From assembly GCF_051622035.1 (NCBI RefSeq), contig NC_135355.1, positions 6,312,001 to 6,376,000 on the forward strand: a stretch of 64,000 nt of DNA, read 5' to 3'. The translations under genes and the position numbers were made by a program. Under the pieces are notes generated by a model, which did not search any database, was not told the origin of the DNA, and worked only from the letters and a program-made list of their open reading frames with translations. This DNA is from Arctopsyche grandis (taxonomy: Eukaryota; Arthropoda; Insecta; Trichoptera; Hydropsychidae). Shown one piece after another: positions 37,818-48,333 of the stretch. Every line of letters begins with the position of its first letter. Positions within the stretch are counted from its first letter, which is position 1.

Positions 37818-39507
37818 TTAAGCATATGGGCATCTGTGCCTTGGGGTAGGACTGTACTTGCATGCTGCACAATCGCACCAATAGTTATTTCTTTTTGGTT
37901 TTCTGCTGCATCTGCGTTTCTTGGGTGCTTTTGGTTTTTCTTTGTACAACATATTACCACATGGGATACATTTTGACTTTGGTTTGGGTGTTGCTGCAGC
38001 TGTAGGTTTGGGCTTTGGTGCTGGTGTGGGTTTTACCGAAAATTTTTTGTTGAAGATATCACCACATGGGATACATTTTGACTTTTTACATGTTGGTGCA
38101 AGAGTTGGTTTGGGTGTTGCTGCAGGTGTTGGTTTGGCTGTTGGTGATACTTTAGGTATGGTACCGCATGTCCTCTTTGGACTGACTTCAGAATGACTGA
38201 TGGCTCCTTTCTTGTTAACGGCATCAGCTACAGCAACGCCGGAGCCAGTGGCCTTCACTTGTGTTACTGGTGCTTTGTCGCCATTGCTGGAGCTCTTAGA
38301 CAAACTGCAGGAACGGTCGTTTGTGGCGGCTGCAGTGGCTTTTCCGTCTCCAGTGGTGTATGTGTAGGTTTTTGGTGCCCCACCATCCTTGCTATTGCTG
38401 GAAGATACGCTTGTGGCTCCTTTGTCGTCAGTGCTACTGCTCCATGAGGAGCTTTGACCGTTTCCCGAGCTGGAAGACGAGCTAGAAGCGTAGTTGCATG
38501 GAGGTATACAGTGTGAGTTTACAAATGGGATAATCTGCAAATAAAAGTTATATTTTCCAATAAATATGCATACAATATTTCAGTTAACAAAGTTTAATAC
38601 AGGTTTTTAATTCCAAATTCCATTTTTTGGGTTTGGTGCAAACGATCGACAAGCGCCAGACAGACTGAAGCACAGATTAACTGGATGGCTGCTTTACACG
38701 CAATTCTCGACTTCACGAATGATGGATTGCACATCAGATGACGAGTAACCTTTCGATGTGCACAGATGCAATTATTAAAATTGAGTTGGATCTTTCTGGC
38801 AAGTTTAATAAGGCAAAATTCGGAACTAAAGTATCAGAAGCACAGAACGTATACAGGGTAGATATGTCGGGACTTCGGGAAGATTTCACTTAGTGTAAGT
38901 GCGAGCAGTGCGCACGCATAAGGTACACGTGTCGTTAATCTGTGGTTCAGTCTGTCTGGCGCTTGTCGATCGTTTGCACCACATTGCCATTTTTTATGTA
39001 CAAGAATGTCTTATAAATCGTTGATTTTCTTCCCTTTGTGTTTTATGAAGTTATGTAGATTCTGAAAGGTTCATTTATCTGCTATGTATTTGTTTGTTAA
39101 AATCGTGTCACATAAATTAATAATAGTACAGCGTCGCGATTTTTTTTACTCTACAGGTCAAAATACTTTCATAATGTGGCGCCGTCGTTATCTTTAGAGA
39201 ACAGAGATAGACTTGTATCGACTGCTTATAGAATTATTATACGTCGAGCAAAGAAAATATAATGCAAAATAAAAAAAATGGTCAGAATTTAACCTGCTAT
39301 TTCAAAATCGTAGCACAATTATTAAATACATTAATTTTAATAAAACTTAAAACTAAATGAATAGAAATTTTAGTGATGAATTATCTCAATTAAAATTTTG
39401 AACACATTCATGATTCATATTGTTAGCTTAGGAAAAACTTGAAAGTGTTTTATCACCGCAATCACAACGAAGGCCAGAAAGACTCCTAATTTTCCGAAGA
39501 GCTGCAT
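37818..39507 (-). CDS. Secreted Ser/Pro-rich protein with repeated CIPCG motifs, function unknown
   Basis: Two-exon gene on the minus strand. Exon 1, 39507-39439, encodes MQLFGKLGVFLAFVVIAVIK..., a good signal peptide; the donor after CACTTTCAA is a plain GT. Exon 2, 38534-37818, starts after TTTATTTGCAG and adds 238 aa; the phase-0 join gives 261 aa. In order: Cys pair (HCIPPC), a Ser/Gly run, an Ala/Lys/Ser stretch, then two tandem units containing KSKCIPCG followed by (K)PTPAPKPKPT-type Pro/Lys linkers, and a basic Cys-rich end (CDCAACKYSP...HRCPYA). The composition is that of an insect secreted glue, mucin or matrix protein, but I do not recognise the family. The ~900-bp intron holds a Mutator-like foldback element. 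Codons are more GC-rich than the surroundings, supporting a real exon. Confidence 0.65.
38629..38986. mobile_element. Mutator-like foldback element family B, copy 1
   Basis: GGTTTGGTGCAAACGATCGA at the left and CGATCGTTTGCACC near the right end a 358-bp foldback element; the arms share CGACAAGCGCCAGACAGACT. Flanks are a perfect 9-bp duplication, CCATTTTTT (38620-38628 and 38987-38995), typical of Mutator-like elements. It lies in the intron of the minus-strand secreted-protein gene. Confidence 0.85.
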
Positions 39508-40353
39508 GTCGACAGGATTCTTCAAAGCACTCTTTAGAATAACCAATGGACTTGTCCGATCCGCAGACACAATTGACAAGTGCCTCCAAGTCGTGTACAC
39601 ATGTATATTTATATGAAAAAAAAGGGTAACATCATCATCATATATCATCGATAACGTTTATTTACTGAAGTATTGTCTTTCAGCAGGTGAGTTTGTTGAT
39701 TGATTGCTCAAACTCAATGTTTGATCACTTGCTTTCGATCGACACATTAAATCGTCACCAGATCATAAATATTTTCACGACTCATTTGTTGTATTATTGA
39801 AGTACATACGTATATATCCGTTGAAAACTTAAGTTAATCATGTTAAGTAAATTGTATTATAGAAACTATATCACATTGCAATGAAGATTATATTTTATAA
39901 ATATGTGCATACACATAGGAAATGAATTGTGTTAATAAATTTTTTGGGCTTAAACCTGGGCCCGGCTTTCGAAGGGGGCCCGGGGCCCCCGGAAATAATG
40001 CGCACATTTTTAGCAAAAGTATAAAATAATTATTTGGCCTTTATACTCTTAGGGATTTTTGGACACTAAGCAAAAGTTGATTTATATTAACTAATAACCT
40101 TTTAACAAAAATCGAATGAAAAATCAGTAATAAAAAAAACAAAACTACAAATTATCTTCAATACTTTACAGAAATTTTGACCACTCAATTTTGATCATTC
40201 TAAATTGAAAACGAAAAATAAATTTCAGCTTTTTATATACATATGTACATACTAGTGTTGTGCCCGATGAAATATCATCGCGTGGTTGTTGGCATATTAA
40301 GTTATTAAATAAAAAAAGTTATATACAAGTCTACAAAAAGTTTTTTTAAAAAA
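39508..40353. other. Upstream of the minus-strand gene; no other gene seen
   Basis: Contains a GC-rich inverted patch at 39957-39993 (CCTGGGCCCGGCTTTCGAAG), probably a DNA-transposon end, and the block shared with 37085-37160. Confidence 0.35.
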
Positions 40354-40649
40354 CATACCTCTTCTATAATTTGTATATAAAATTATTATTTTGAATAAAA
40401 ATACCAATAATTTTATTTTACTACCGCCATCTATGTATAAAATTAATGACTACGAGACGTCACCGAGATTAGAAATTTTCGATCTTAATACGCTTCTTAA
40501 ACGATATTGTATCTCTATCGTAATGGCGGAGGATCCATTCACTTATATTGATGACCAAAATGAGCAATATGGCAAAGTATGAAAACGATTGGATAAGAGG
40601 CAAACTTTTTCCTGAATTGTAATCGTAAGTGAAACGTAAAGGAGGTATG
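40354..40649. mobile_element. CATACCTC-ended element, uninterrupted copy
   Basis: CATACCTCTTCTATAATTTG to GTAAAGGAGGTATG, ~296 bp with short inverted ends. The opposite-orientation copy at 30155-30949 carries an insertion. No coding capacity. Confidence 0.6.
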
Positions 40650-42366
40650 AAAAAATAATTAAATGAAATGAGTCGGTCCTATGTTCGATCCGCACGCGGT
40701 CGAATTTTTATAATATCAAATACCTTTTAAATATATTTAATTTAATATTTATGAAAAAAATGGTAAATAGATGGCGCTAAATTACCTAGAGGAAACATTG
40801 GTAGCAAACAGTATATATAAAAGTTTTTTTCTTTCGTAATTATATTCGTACATTTTGTTGGCAGTGTTTTAGCTGTGACGTACATATGTATGTCGAATCG
40901 AAACAACTATTATAGTATGGTGAGCGTTATCGCAGATACACACAGACAGAATAGTGATATATTATATATACATATATATATATACATATGTATGATATTT
41001 CTTCATGCTTTCAATCACCTTTTTACTGAGTAATGCTCGGTCTTTCAAATTTGATTTTCAAATGCTTTTTATTATTACGAAATTATGTTCATAATACATC
41101 TTATATCTATTTTAATAGCTACTGATCTACTGATCATTTTCTATTTTACAATTTAATTTAATTTGGTTAATGATCATAGTATTATATTATTCTAATGTTA
41201 ATCTACAGTAATAATAGGAAAAAGAGCTCAAAAACCTATTACGGTCTTTCAGATATTATTTAGTAAATGTATATAAAATTCAATAGCGTTTCAAATGGAA
41301 TAAATGCTGGTCGTTGAATTAAAATATTTAATTTATATTTACTTTTGTGAAAAAAATTCTAAGTAAATTTGGTCAACTTCCAACATGTGTATGTTTATGT
41401 ATACTTCGCATTATTCAGTCATCATTGATACAGGTGTTGCCTCGCATAGAAGACCTTATGTATACAGATCTGACTTCATAAATGCTCATTACTGTAGAAA
41501 ATAGTTAATACTCTACTATCGAAGTTTGACTGAGTAAATAGACACTTTCTAATTTTTATTACAATGATCGTTTCCTTATTTGTGACACTGTTTGACGTCG
41601 ACAATTATTTTTCTTTGACAATTTATGACATTCGATGGACAAATATTAGTTTAGAAGATAAACTCAACCGCGTAGACATATCTTTACACAAATTTTGATT
41701 GACAATGTAATAAATATTATGATATCACATTAAGTTCTTTACCTTCACATGTGACCTTTTCCTCTAAATTAACATTTAATTATGCTGCATCTCTAGAAAA
41801 TAATTCTTTAATTTTCAACGAACTTTAAACTCCCGATAAGCGTAACATATTATTTTTTCTTTTCCTTTATTAAGCCATATAATCTTTGCTTTGTAATTAA
41901 TACAAGCATAGCTGTATGTGCAATCACATTACTAGTTAATGTTGACGACTTGTGTATTTATAGATATTATATGGTTGTAACGAAAAATTTCAATTTTGAC
42001 TTTTTTCAATTAGTTGCATTGTATCAAGGCAAAACTTAAAAAAAATGAAAAATGATTTTTTGATTTTATTACCATTTAAAGAAAAAAGTGATAAACAATC
42101 ACCTATTGCAGTTTAAATGAATCGATATGATGAGCTCTATACTGATATTTGCATTTCAAATGATACCAAACCATAACAAACTCTTACTGCATTTGATTAT
42201 TCATAATTATAACTTCATTAATCAATGCCATGGATTAGATATGATCTCACTTTAGAACAATTAGTGGGTTGAATTATACTGGTGAATACACATATGTATG
42301 TATATATCCAAACCAAATTTGGGAATTGCAGCGTGGAAGCATTGTGTATTTTATCTTTTAATTTAT
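40650..42366. other. Intergenic, no gene seen
   Basis: AT-rich spacer of 1.7 kb with a TATACATA microsatellite near 40960-40990. No exon supported on either strand. Confidence 0.4.
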
Positions 42367-42745
42367 ACCAGGAAGGCCTAACCAATCCGCCTTTCTGACA
42401 TTTTACATTTGACACAAATATTATTAGTATTATACATCGTACATAAATACATATAAATTAATATCCACAGAGACATCTATGGTCAAATTTGCAAATTTGC
42501 AGCATTTTATATAATTCAGCGACGTTTGAGATTGCTGAAAACTCGAGATTTTACGAGAAAATGGGTAAGGTTGCCAATTTTTTGGAACCGTTTCAATGAA
42601 AATCAGATAAATTGGCAAACTCTGATAGGAAACGATAGACTTGGAGTCACAAATCCAAGGTCTGGCCAGCAGAAACTAGCGGGATTTGAACCCATGCCCA
42701 CTCTGTTCAAATCATTATATGGTAACCACTAGTCTATTCTGCTGG
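42367..42745 (-). repeat. tRNA-SINE copy 3 (reverse)
   Basis: 3' hairpin ACCAGGAAGGCC...GCCTTTCTGA at 42367-42400, body with CATCTATGG, GAACCGTTTC and CTTGGAGTCACAAAT, and head with GGGATTTGAACCC (inverse B box) and CAGCAGAA near 42665-42700. Confidence 0.8.
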
Positions 42746-42948
42746 TTTTGTTACTGGTAACCAAATTCCATGGTTACCAGTATGTCCTGCATTTACGGTA
42801 AACCAATTCTGGAATTTGACTTTCAACATTTCATTGCAAGTCATAAAAGGTTTTATAGGGCGGGTTAAAGGTTTCGACCATGACCTATGGAAACTTTTTA
42901 AACAAATAAAGGTTTTATATATTAAATTAATGGCCGATTTCGTTGCAG

Positions 42949-43153
42949 ATTGGAACCAAATCCCGAATTTTGGGAAGGCATGCGAGGGGCTTGTGCTGGA
43001 GTCGTTCAAGCCGTAGCAGCTGGACGGGAAACTCCTACAGCTCTCCGTGAGATGCTTCATCTTCTCAGATCTACTCCACACGCTCAAGCTGATTCTATCA
43101 TTAGAGTTATTATTAATTGGGCAGATGATATGCATTTTAATGTATTAGATTGA
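42949..43153 (+). CDS. Orphan 3'-terminal exon of an unrecognised protein
   Basis: After a strong acceptor (GATTTCGTTGCAG, ending at 42948) one frame stays open to TGA at 43151-43153 and encodes ~67 residues: EPNPEFWEGMRGACAGVVQ, then AVAAGRETPTALREMLHLL, and finally INWADDMHFNVLD. It is non-repetitive, helical-looking, uses GC-rich codons unlike its flanks, and an AATAAA overlaps and follows the stop (43152-43157). All this fits a real last exon of a conserved gene, but I do not recognise the protein and could not find upstream exons between 33000 and 42900. It may belong to a gene with a very long last intron or be a displaced duplicate. Confidence 0.5.
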
Positions 43154-43267
43154 ATAAATTACTTCTAATTATGTTGTGATTTTCATTTAAACACAAAGAA
43201 ACATTAATATATGTTTAGTAGTCGGTGGTCACCAATTTAGTAGTCGGTGTCACCAATTTAGTATGTG

Positions 43268-43850
43268 GGACAGATGTGTTGACCGTGTCCCGGTCTAAGA
43301 AAACACCAGTTGAGTTTGAAAGAGGATCGTTTATTTTTGTACAATTGTTACAATAATTATTGTATGTACGAAGAGGTTGAGCTTCGGAGAAGTGAGCTGG
43401 TTGAACTCCAGAGGTTCACTCTGGTGTTGGGAGCTGGTGCGTCGCTTTATATACGTTCTGGCTTGAAGCGTGCCGTGTGCAGATGCTTTGTCTTCGTTTC
43501 CAGGACACATGTGTTGGGGACACGTGTTGACCTGTTTTCGAGGCACGTGTCTTCGGTACACGTGTGGTTTATAGCTATGAGGTCAGCGCCAGGACGTCGT
43601 TCATTTGAGAATGGGGTCGTGTGCCACGCGTAAACGACTTTTCAGGACATGTGTGGCGGTTGCCTGATAACATCACTGTTGGGTTTCGTTCGTTTTACGA
43701 TTGAGCGATGAACTATTTCTTCTGTAATGGTCAAAGGGGACGTTGCCCTTGAGTTATGCATGTTTGTACAGGAGCGACGATGATTGGTGTGAAATGTATG
43801 AGGTCACAGGTTTTGATTCGTAATAGCACAATTCGTGCTAGATTCCTACA
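43268..43850 (-). mobile_element. Solo LTR copy 3 (reverse)
   Basis: TGTGTTGACCGTGTCCCGG at the left to GCTAGATTCCTACA at the right, the reverse of 25740-26388, with the TATA block and AATAAA in inverse order. To its left, 43218-43262, a ~21-bp unit TAGTAGTCGGTG(G)TCACCA is repeated. No retroviral genes. Confidence 0.7.
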
Positions 43851-44150
43851 GTTTATTACATAGGTTTCAAAACAAAAGATGTATTGATTTTTATTTTATG
43901 CTAAAACAATACAATAATTTTTATGTGTTGCATATAATAAGAATAGTAGAAGTAAGATTTAAAATCTATCATATAATTATTATCTCTGTATGATAATAAT
44001 CAAATTGGGGAATGTAATAGTAATTGGACGCACAGTATACTATTCACGATGATGATAATGATAATGATGATGATAATTATGATCATGACTTTTCCGGTTC
44101 GAACATAACAGCCATTGCGAAAAATGAGCGTCCTTACGACGAATCGTACT
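43851..44150. other. Upstream region of ML-like gene A
   Basis: A GATGATAATGAT-type microsatellite at ~44048-44085 is followed by a stretch similar to the sequence upstream of copy B (TTCG/TTCAAAC..GT.ATAGTCA), so the duplication unit extends into 5' flanking DNA. No TATA box stands out. Confidence 0.35.
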
Positions 44151-47100
44151 ATGCATTCGATTTTTCTATTGTTGTTGATCAATTCAATTTCATGGATTAA
44201 TTGCGACCTTACCAGAGATCAATTGATGACTGAGGACTTGCCACCTCGTGGTTTTGTATGAAAAAAGCGCCAAATTTTATGCGGTGTACAATTAATCAAG
44301 ATTATAACATTTACGTTCGTATCAATTTAGGGTAAATATATAATAACAACAAGGATTATAGATAAATGTGATTCGTTGCCACAGCCTGTAGATGAGGATC
44401 ACTTCAATTCTTTTAATATTAACACGGTTAAACCAAACGAAACTGAAGAAATCTTAGCAGGTTATGTGTTTATACCCAAAACTTATCATTGCATCAAGGT
44501 GATTTCACACATTTGTTATATAATATAATATGAAAATTATTTATTTTTGACGTGCAATTAGATCATTTTATTTTTCCTAGGCAAAGATTACTCCTATGAT
44601 CCTTAGAGATGGAGTTTTAAGTTCCACCTTAAACCGAACAACGATGGATCCTTGCAGAGACATAATTACGTCGTTTCCGATGAAGATGTTTCTTTCTGTT
44701 GATAAACATTGCAACATAAAAGAAGTATGATGTTTTTGGGTCTACCCTACGGGATCGAATGTGAAATGCACGAAAAACTAAATATCGGAAGGCAAAGATC
44801 GAAAATCGAAAGATCTTAAGTCGAAAGATCAAAAAAAAAGAGTGCATGGTAAACGATACATACTCACTTATATTGCGCGAGCAGGATACAACAGGAACAA
44901 GAGGAACAGGCTTTTCCTCCCGTATTCTGCGCGCGCACATTAATACGGGAGGAAAAGCCTGTTCCTCTTGTTCCTGTTGTATCCTGCTCGCGCAAATTAA
45001 GTGAGTATGTACCGTTTACCATGCACCCTTTTTTTGATCTTTCGACTTAAGATCTTTCGATTTTCGATCTTTGCCTTCCGATATTTGGTTTTTCGTGCAT
45101 TTCACATTCGATCCCTTGAGGTGCACCCGATGTTTTTATCTCACGACGGCTTATTTTATATCTCAGTTCGGACTGGTAAAAGCGGTGTGATTTCTCATTT
45201 TGAAATAATTCTCCATCAATGTAGATACTCGTTGTATTAGTTGTACTCGTATTCATTTATAGCCTGTCTAATAGATTTAATAAAATTCACCTTCGTGAGA
45301 TAAGACGTTTTTAAAAGATATTTCCAATCGGTTTTAAAACTATTAACGTAATGTAAAAATTACATTTATATATTACTAGCTGTATTACCCGGCTTCGCTC
45401 AGTGTTTATAATATAAACCGCTTAAACATGACTAAGCTAATTTAATTAAAAAAAAAAAAAAATTTAAAAATTTAAAAAAAAAAATTTAAAAAAAAAATAA
45501 AAAAAAATCAAAAAAAAAAATCAAAAAAAAAATCAAAAAAAAAATTAAAAAAAAAATCAAATTTTTTTTGCCTTCTAGGGCTTCGCCCTCGGCACCCCCC
45601 TGAGCCTTTGCCTTCTAGGGCTTCACCCCTCCACGCCCCATGAGCAATTGCCGTTTAGGGCTTCGCCCCCATGATCAGTTGCCTTTTAGGGCTTCGCCCC
45701 TCCGCGCCCCCATGATTCAAAGCCGTCTAGGGCTTCGCCCCCCTTAGTTAATGCCTTTTAGGGCTTCGCCCCTCCGCGCCCCCATGATTAACTGCCGTTT
45801 AGGGCTTCGCCCCCCTTAACTAATGCCTTTTGGGGCTTCGCCCCTCCGCACCCTCATGATTAAATGCCGTCTAGGGCTTCGCCCCCATGATCAGTTGCCG
45901 ATAAGGGCTTCGCCCCTCCACGTCCCCATGGTTAAATGCCGTCTAGGGCTTCGCCCCCATGATCAGTTGCCTTTTAGGGCTTCGCCCCTCCACGTCCCCA
46001 TGGTTAATTGCCGTCTCGGGCTTCGCCCCCATGATCAGTTGCCGATTAGGGCTTCGCCCCTCCACGTCCCCATGGTTAAATGCCGTTTAGGGCTTCGCCC
46101 CCCTTAACTAATGCCTTTTGGGGCTTCGCCCCTCCGCACCCTCATGATTAAATGCCGCCTAGGGCTTCGCCCCCCTTAGTTAATGCCTATTAGGGCTTCG
46201 CCCCTCCGCGCCCCCATGATTAAATGCCGTCAAGGGCTTCGCCCCCATGATCAGTTGCCGTTTAGGGCTTCGCCTCATAAGGCTGCGCCCCCTTCGGGGC
46301 CCCATGGGGCTGCGCCCCAGGAGGCTGCGCCCCCTTGCGCCCCCTTCGGGGCCCCATGCGGCTAAGCTCCATAAGGCGGCGCCCCATAAGGTGGCGCCCC
46401 ATAAGGTGGCGCCCCATAAGGCAGCGCCCCATAAGGCGGCGCCCCATATGGCGGCGCCCCATAAGGCTGCGCCCCATAAGACAGCGCCCCATAAGGCTGC
46501 GCCCCATAAGGCTGCGCCCCATAAGGCCCCAATGGCGCCCCATAAGACAGCGCCCCTGCGCCCCCTTCGGGGCCCCATGGGGCTGCGCCCCATGAGGCTG
46601 CGCCCCCTTTGGGGCCCAATGAGGCTGCACCCCCTTCGGGGCCCCATGAGGCTGCGCCCCCTTTGGGGCCCCATGGGGCTGCGCCCCCTTCGGGGCCGCA
46701 TGCGGCTAAGCTCCATAAGGCGGCGCCCCATAAGACTGCGCCCCATAAGACAGCGCCCCATAAGGCTACGCCCCATGAGGCTGCGCCCCCTTCGGGGCCC
46801 CATGGGGCTACGCCCCATGAGGCTGCGCCCCCTTTGGGGCCCCATGGGGCTGCGCCCCATGAGGCTGCGCCCCCTTCGGGGCCCCATGTGGCTAAGCTCC
46901 ATAAGGCGGCGCCCCATAAGGCGGCGCCCCATAAGGCTGCGCCCCTAAGGCTGCGCCCCATAAGACAGCGCCCCATAAGACAGCGCCCCATAAGGCTGCG
47001 CCCCATAAGGTTGCGCCCCATAAGGCTGCGGCCGATAAGGCTGTGCCCCATAAAGCTGCGCCCCCTTTTGAGCCCCATGGGGCTGCGCCCTCCGGGCCCC

Positions 47101-47591
47101 CTTCGGGGCCCCACGGGGCTGCGCCCCTTGTGGCGCCCCTGGCGGGGCCCCATGAAGCTACTCGCCTTGCGCCCCCGCGGGGGTGAATCCATTGAAACGA
47201 AAAAAACAAATCGGCGCCCATGGATCAAAAAAAAAAAAAATCGAATCACGTGTTCGATGACGTCACCGATCTACGGACGACGAAGACGACGACGACGACG
47301 ACGACGACGAAAACGACGAAAACGACGACCAAGGATACTTACATACATACAAAGTCTCTTTCCAAATTATAGATTAGATTCCAGGGTAATTATTCCATCA
47401 ACGGGCTAAACATAAACAGATGGATGCACTTGCTCACTGGAGATACTTTTATTTACGTGCGAGCACTCATCACAGTCGAATATTTCTCCCCTATTGGTTC
47501 GACATTTTGTGTTTTCACATCCATCGACATAAAGCCGATTCCAAAAATTAAGAGGAAAAAAAAACCTAAACAAAAATCTCGAAGATTGTAA
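44151..47591 (+). CDS. Small secreted ML/GM2-activator-like protein, copy A
   Basis: Exons 44151-44255, 44331-44498, 44581-44724 and 47385-47591 join in phase 0 to 207 aa. Signal peptide MHSIFLLLLINSISWINC, then a LPPRGF end to exon 1. Exon 2 carries CDSLPQPVDEDH and GYVFIPKTYHCIKV; exon 3 DPCRDIITSFP and DKHCNIKE; exon 4 GNYSINGLNINRWMHLLTG, then VEYFSPIGSTFCVF and a Lys-rich tail. About six cysteines remain in the mature chain, and the exon 3-4 pattern (PC..I..FP, C..KG.Y, WxxLLTG, VE.....G..FC) resembles the C-terminal half of ML-domain/GM2-activator proteins, to which insect CheB (DUF1091) proteins have been related. That assignment is inference. Intron 3 is 2,660 bp, filled by two TEs sitting 4 nt after the donor and 6 nt before the acceptor; if splicing fails the protein would lose exon 4. 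Confidence 0.75.
44738..45128. mobile_element. Mutator-like foldback family A, complete palindromic copy
   Basis: A 391-bp near-perfect palindrome: GGGTCTACCC at the left and GGTGCACCC at the right, with arms containing CGGAAGGCAAAGATCGAAAA and AAAGATCTTAAGTCGAAAGA, meeting around CGCGCGCACATTAAT. Flanks are a perfect 9-bp duplication GATGTTTTT (44729-44737 and 45129-45137). It is inserted 4 nt after the intron-3 donor of gene A. No coding capacity; long arms and 9-bp TSD point to the Mutator superfamily. Confidence 0.9.
45376..47378 (-). mobile_element. Helitron (non-autonomous, reverse) carrying a GC-rich array
   Basis: On the minus strand it starts TCTAATCTATAATTTGGAAA (at 47378) and ends GAGCGAAGCCGGGTAATACA then CTAG (at 45376), inserted between an A and a T, as Helitrons do, without target duplication. 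Short family members with both ends are at 52160-52371 and 55095-55297. This copy is 2,003 bp because its interior holds a poly(A)-rich stretch (45449-45560), a GC-rich tandem array (45580-47170) and a GACGAC repeat (47276-47330). No Rep/helicase gene. Confidence 0.8.
45580..47170. repeat. GC-rich tandem hairpin array
   Basis: About 1.6 kb of tandem repeats in an AT-rich genome. The left half repeats GGGCTTCGCCCC units separated by TCCGCGCCCCCATGATTAA / TGCCGTCTA spacers (unit pairs of ~60-65 bp); the right half switches to CATAAGGCGGCGCCC and CTTCGGGGCCCCATGGGGCT units. GGGCTTCGCCC and GGGGCCCC are self-complementary, so each unit can form a short stem. Long ORFs on both strands here (up to ~295 codons) are repeat artefacts. 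Confidence 0.9.
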
Positions 47592-47950
47592 TAAATTATA
47601 TATGCATATGTCTTATAAATTATATATGTACATATGTATATGTCATATGCATATGCATATGTCTTATAAATTATATATTTACATATGTATATGTCATATG
47701 CATATGCATATGTCTTATAAATTTTATATGTAAAGAATTTCGATATGGAAATAAAAATTGTCGAAAAAGTATTACAATATAAGGTAAAAGTAATATAACT
47801 TTATACCAGAGATGAAATTCAATTTTGGATTTCATCAGTTGAGAAATCCTGATTAATGAATTAAAGTTTTTAGTAGGTGAAGAAGTTTCCAAAGTATTTT
47901 TAGAGCACCTACATAACTTAAAAACAACTCTTTTGCAATATAGTATTCTC
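47592..47950. other. Downstream of ML-like gene A; ATATGC microsatellite
   Basis: CATATGCATATG and GTCTTATAAATTATATAT blocks are repeated three times at 47600-47725; no exon. Confidence 0.45.
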
Positions 47951-48324
47951 GGGTTTGGTGCATCCGCTCTAAAATCGCCAGATTAACAGAACGGCAGCTT
48001 TAAACGTAACTCTCGTTTTCTCGAATGATAGACTGCACATCAGATGATGAGTAACCTTTTGATGTGCACAGATGCAATTATTAAAATTAAGTTGGATCTT
48101 TCTGGCGAGTTTAATAAGGCAAGATTTGGAACTTATCGAATCTTGCCTTATTAAACTCGCCTGAAAGATCCAACTCAATTTTAATAATTACCATTTTAAT
48201 AAAGGTTACCTGTCATCTGATGTGCAATCTATCATTCGAGAAGATGAGAATTGCATTTAAAGCAGCCGTCCGTTAATCTGTCATTCAATTTGTCTGGCGA
48301 TTTTAGAGCGGATGCACCGCATCC
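47951..48324. mobile_element. Mutator-like foldback element family B, copy 2
   Basis: GGTGCATCCGCTCTAAAATC at the left and GATTTTAGAGCGGATGCACC at the right, arms running ~170 bp each through TTGGATCTTTCTGGCGAGTT and meeting near 48130. Flanks are a perfect 9-bp duplication AGTATTCTC (47942-47950 and 48325-48333). Related to 38629-38986. Confidence 0.88.
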
Positions 48325-48333
48325 AGTATTCTC

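Noticed and set aside
44041-44100. GAT/AAT microsatellite as a regulatory element of copy A
   Set aside because: It is a simple repeat with no motif that I can link to regulation.
46180-47409. Long ORFs (233-295 codons) on both strands in the GC-rich array
   Set aside because: They are open in several frames and both strands because the DNA repeat lacks stop codons; the peptides are simple repeats (MGRRLMG, KAAPH) with no start context or splice support.
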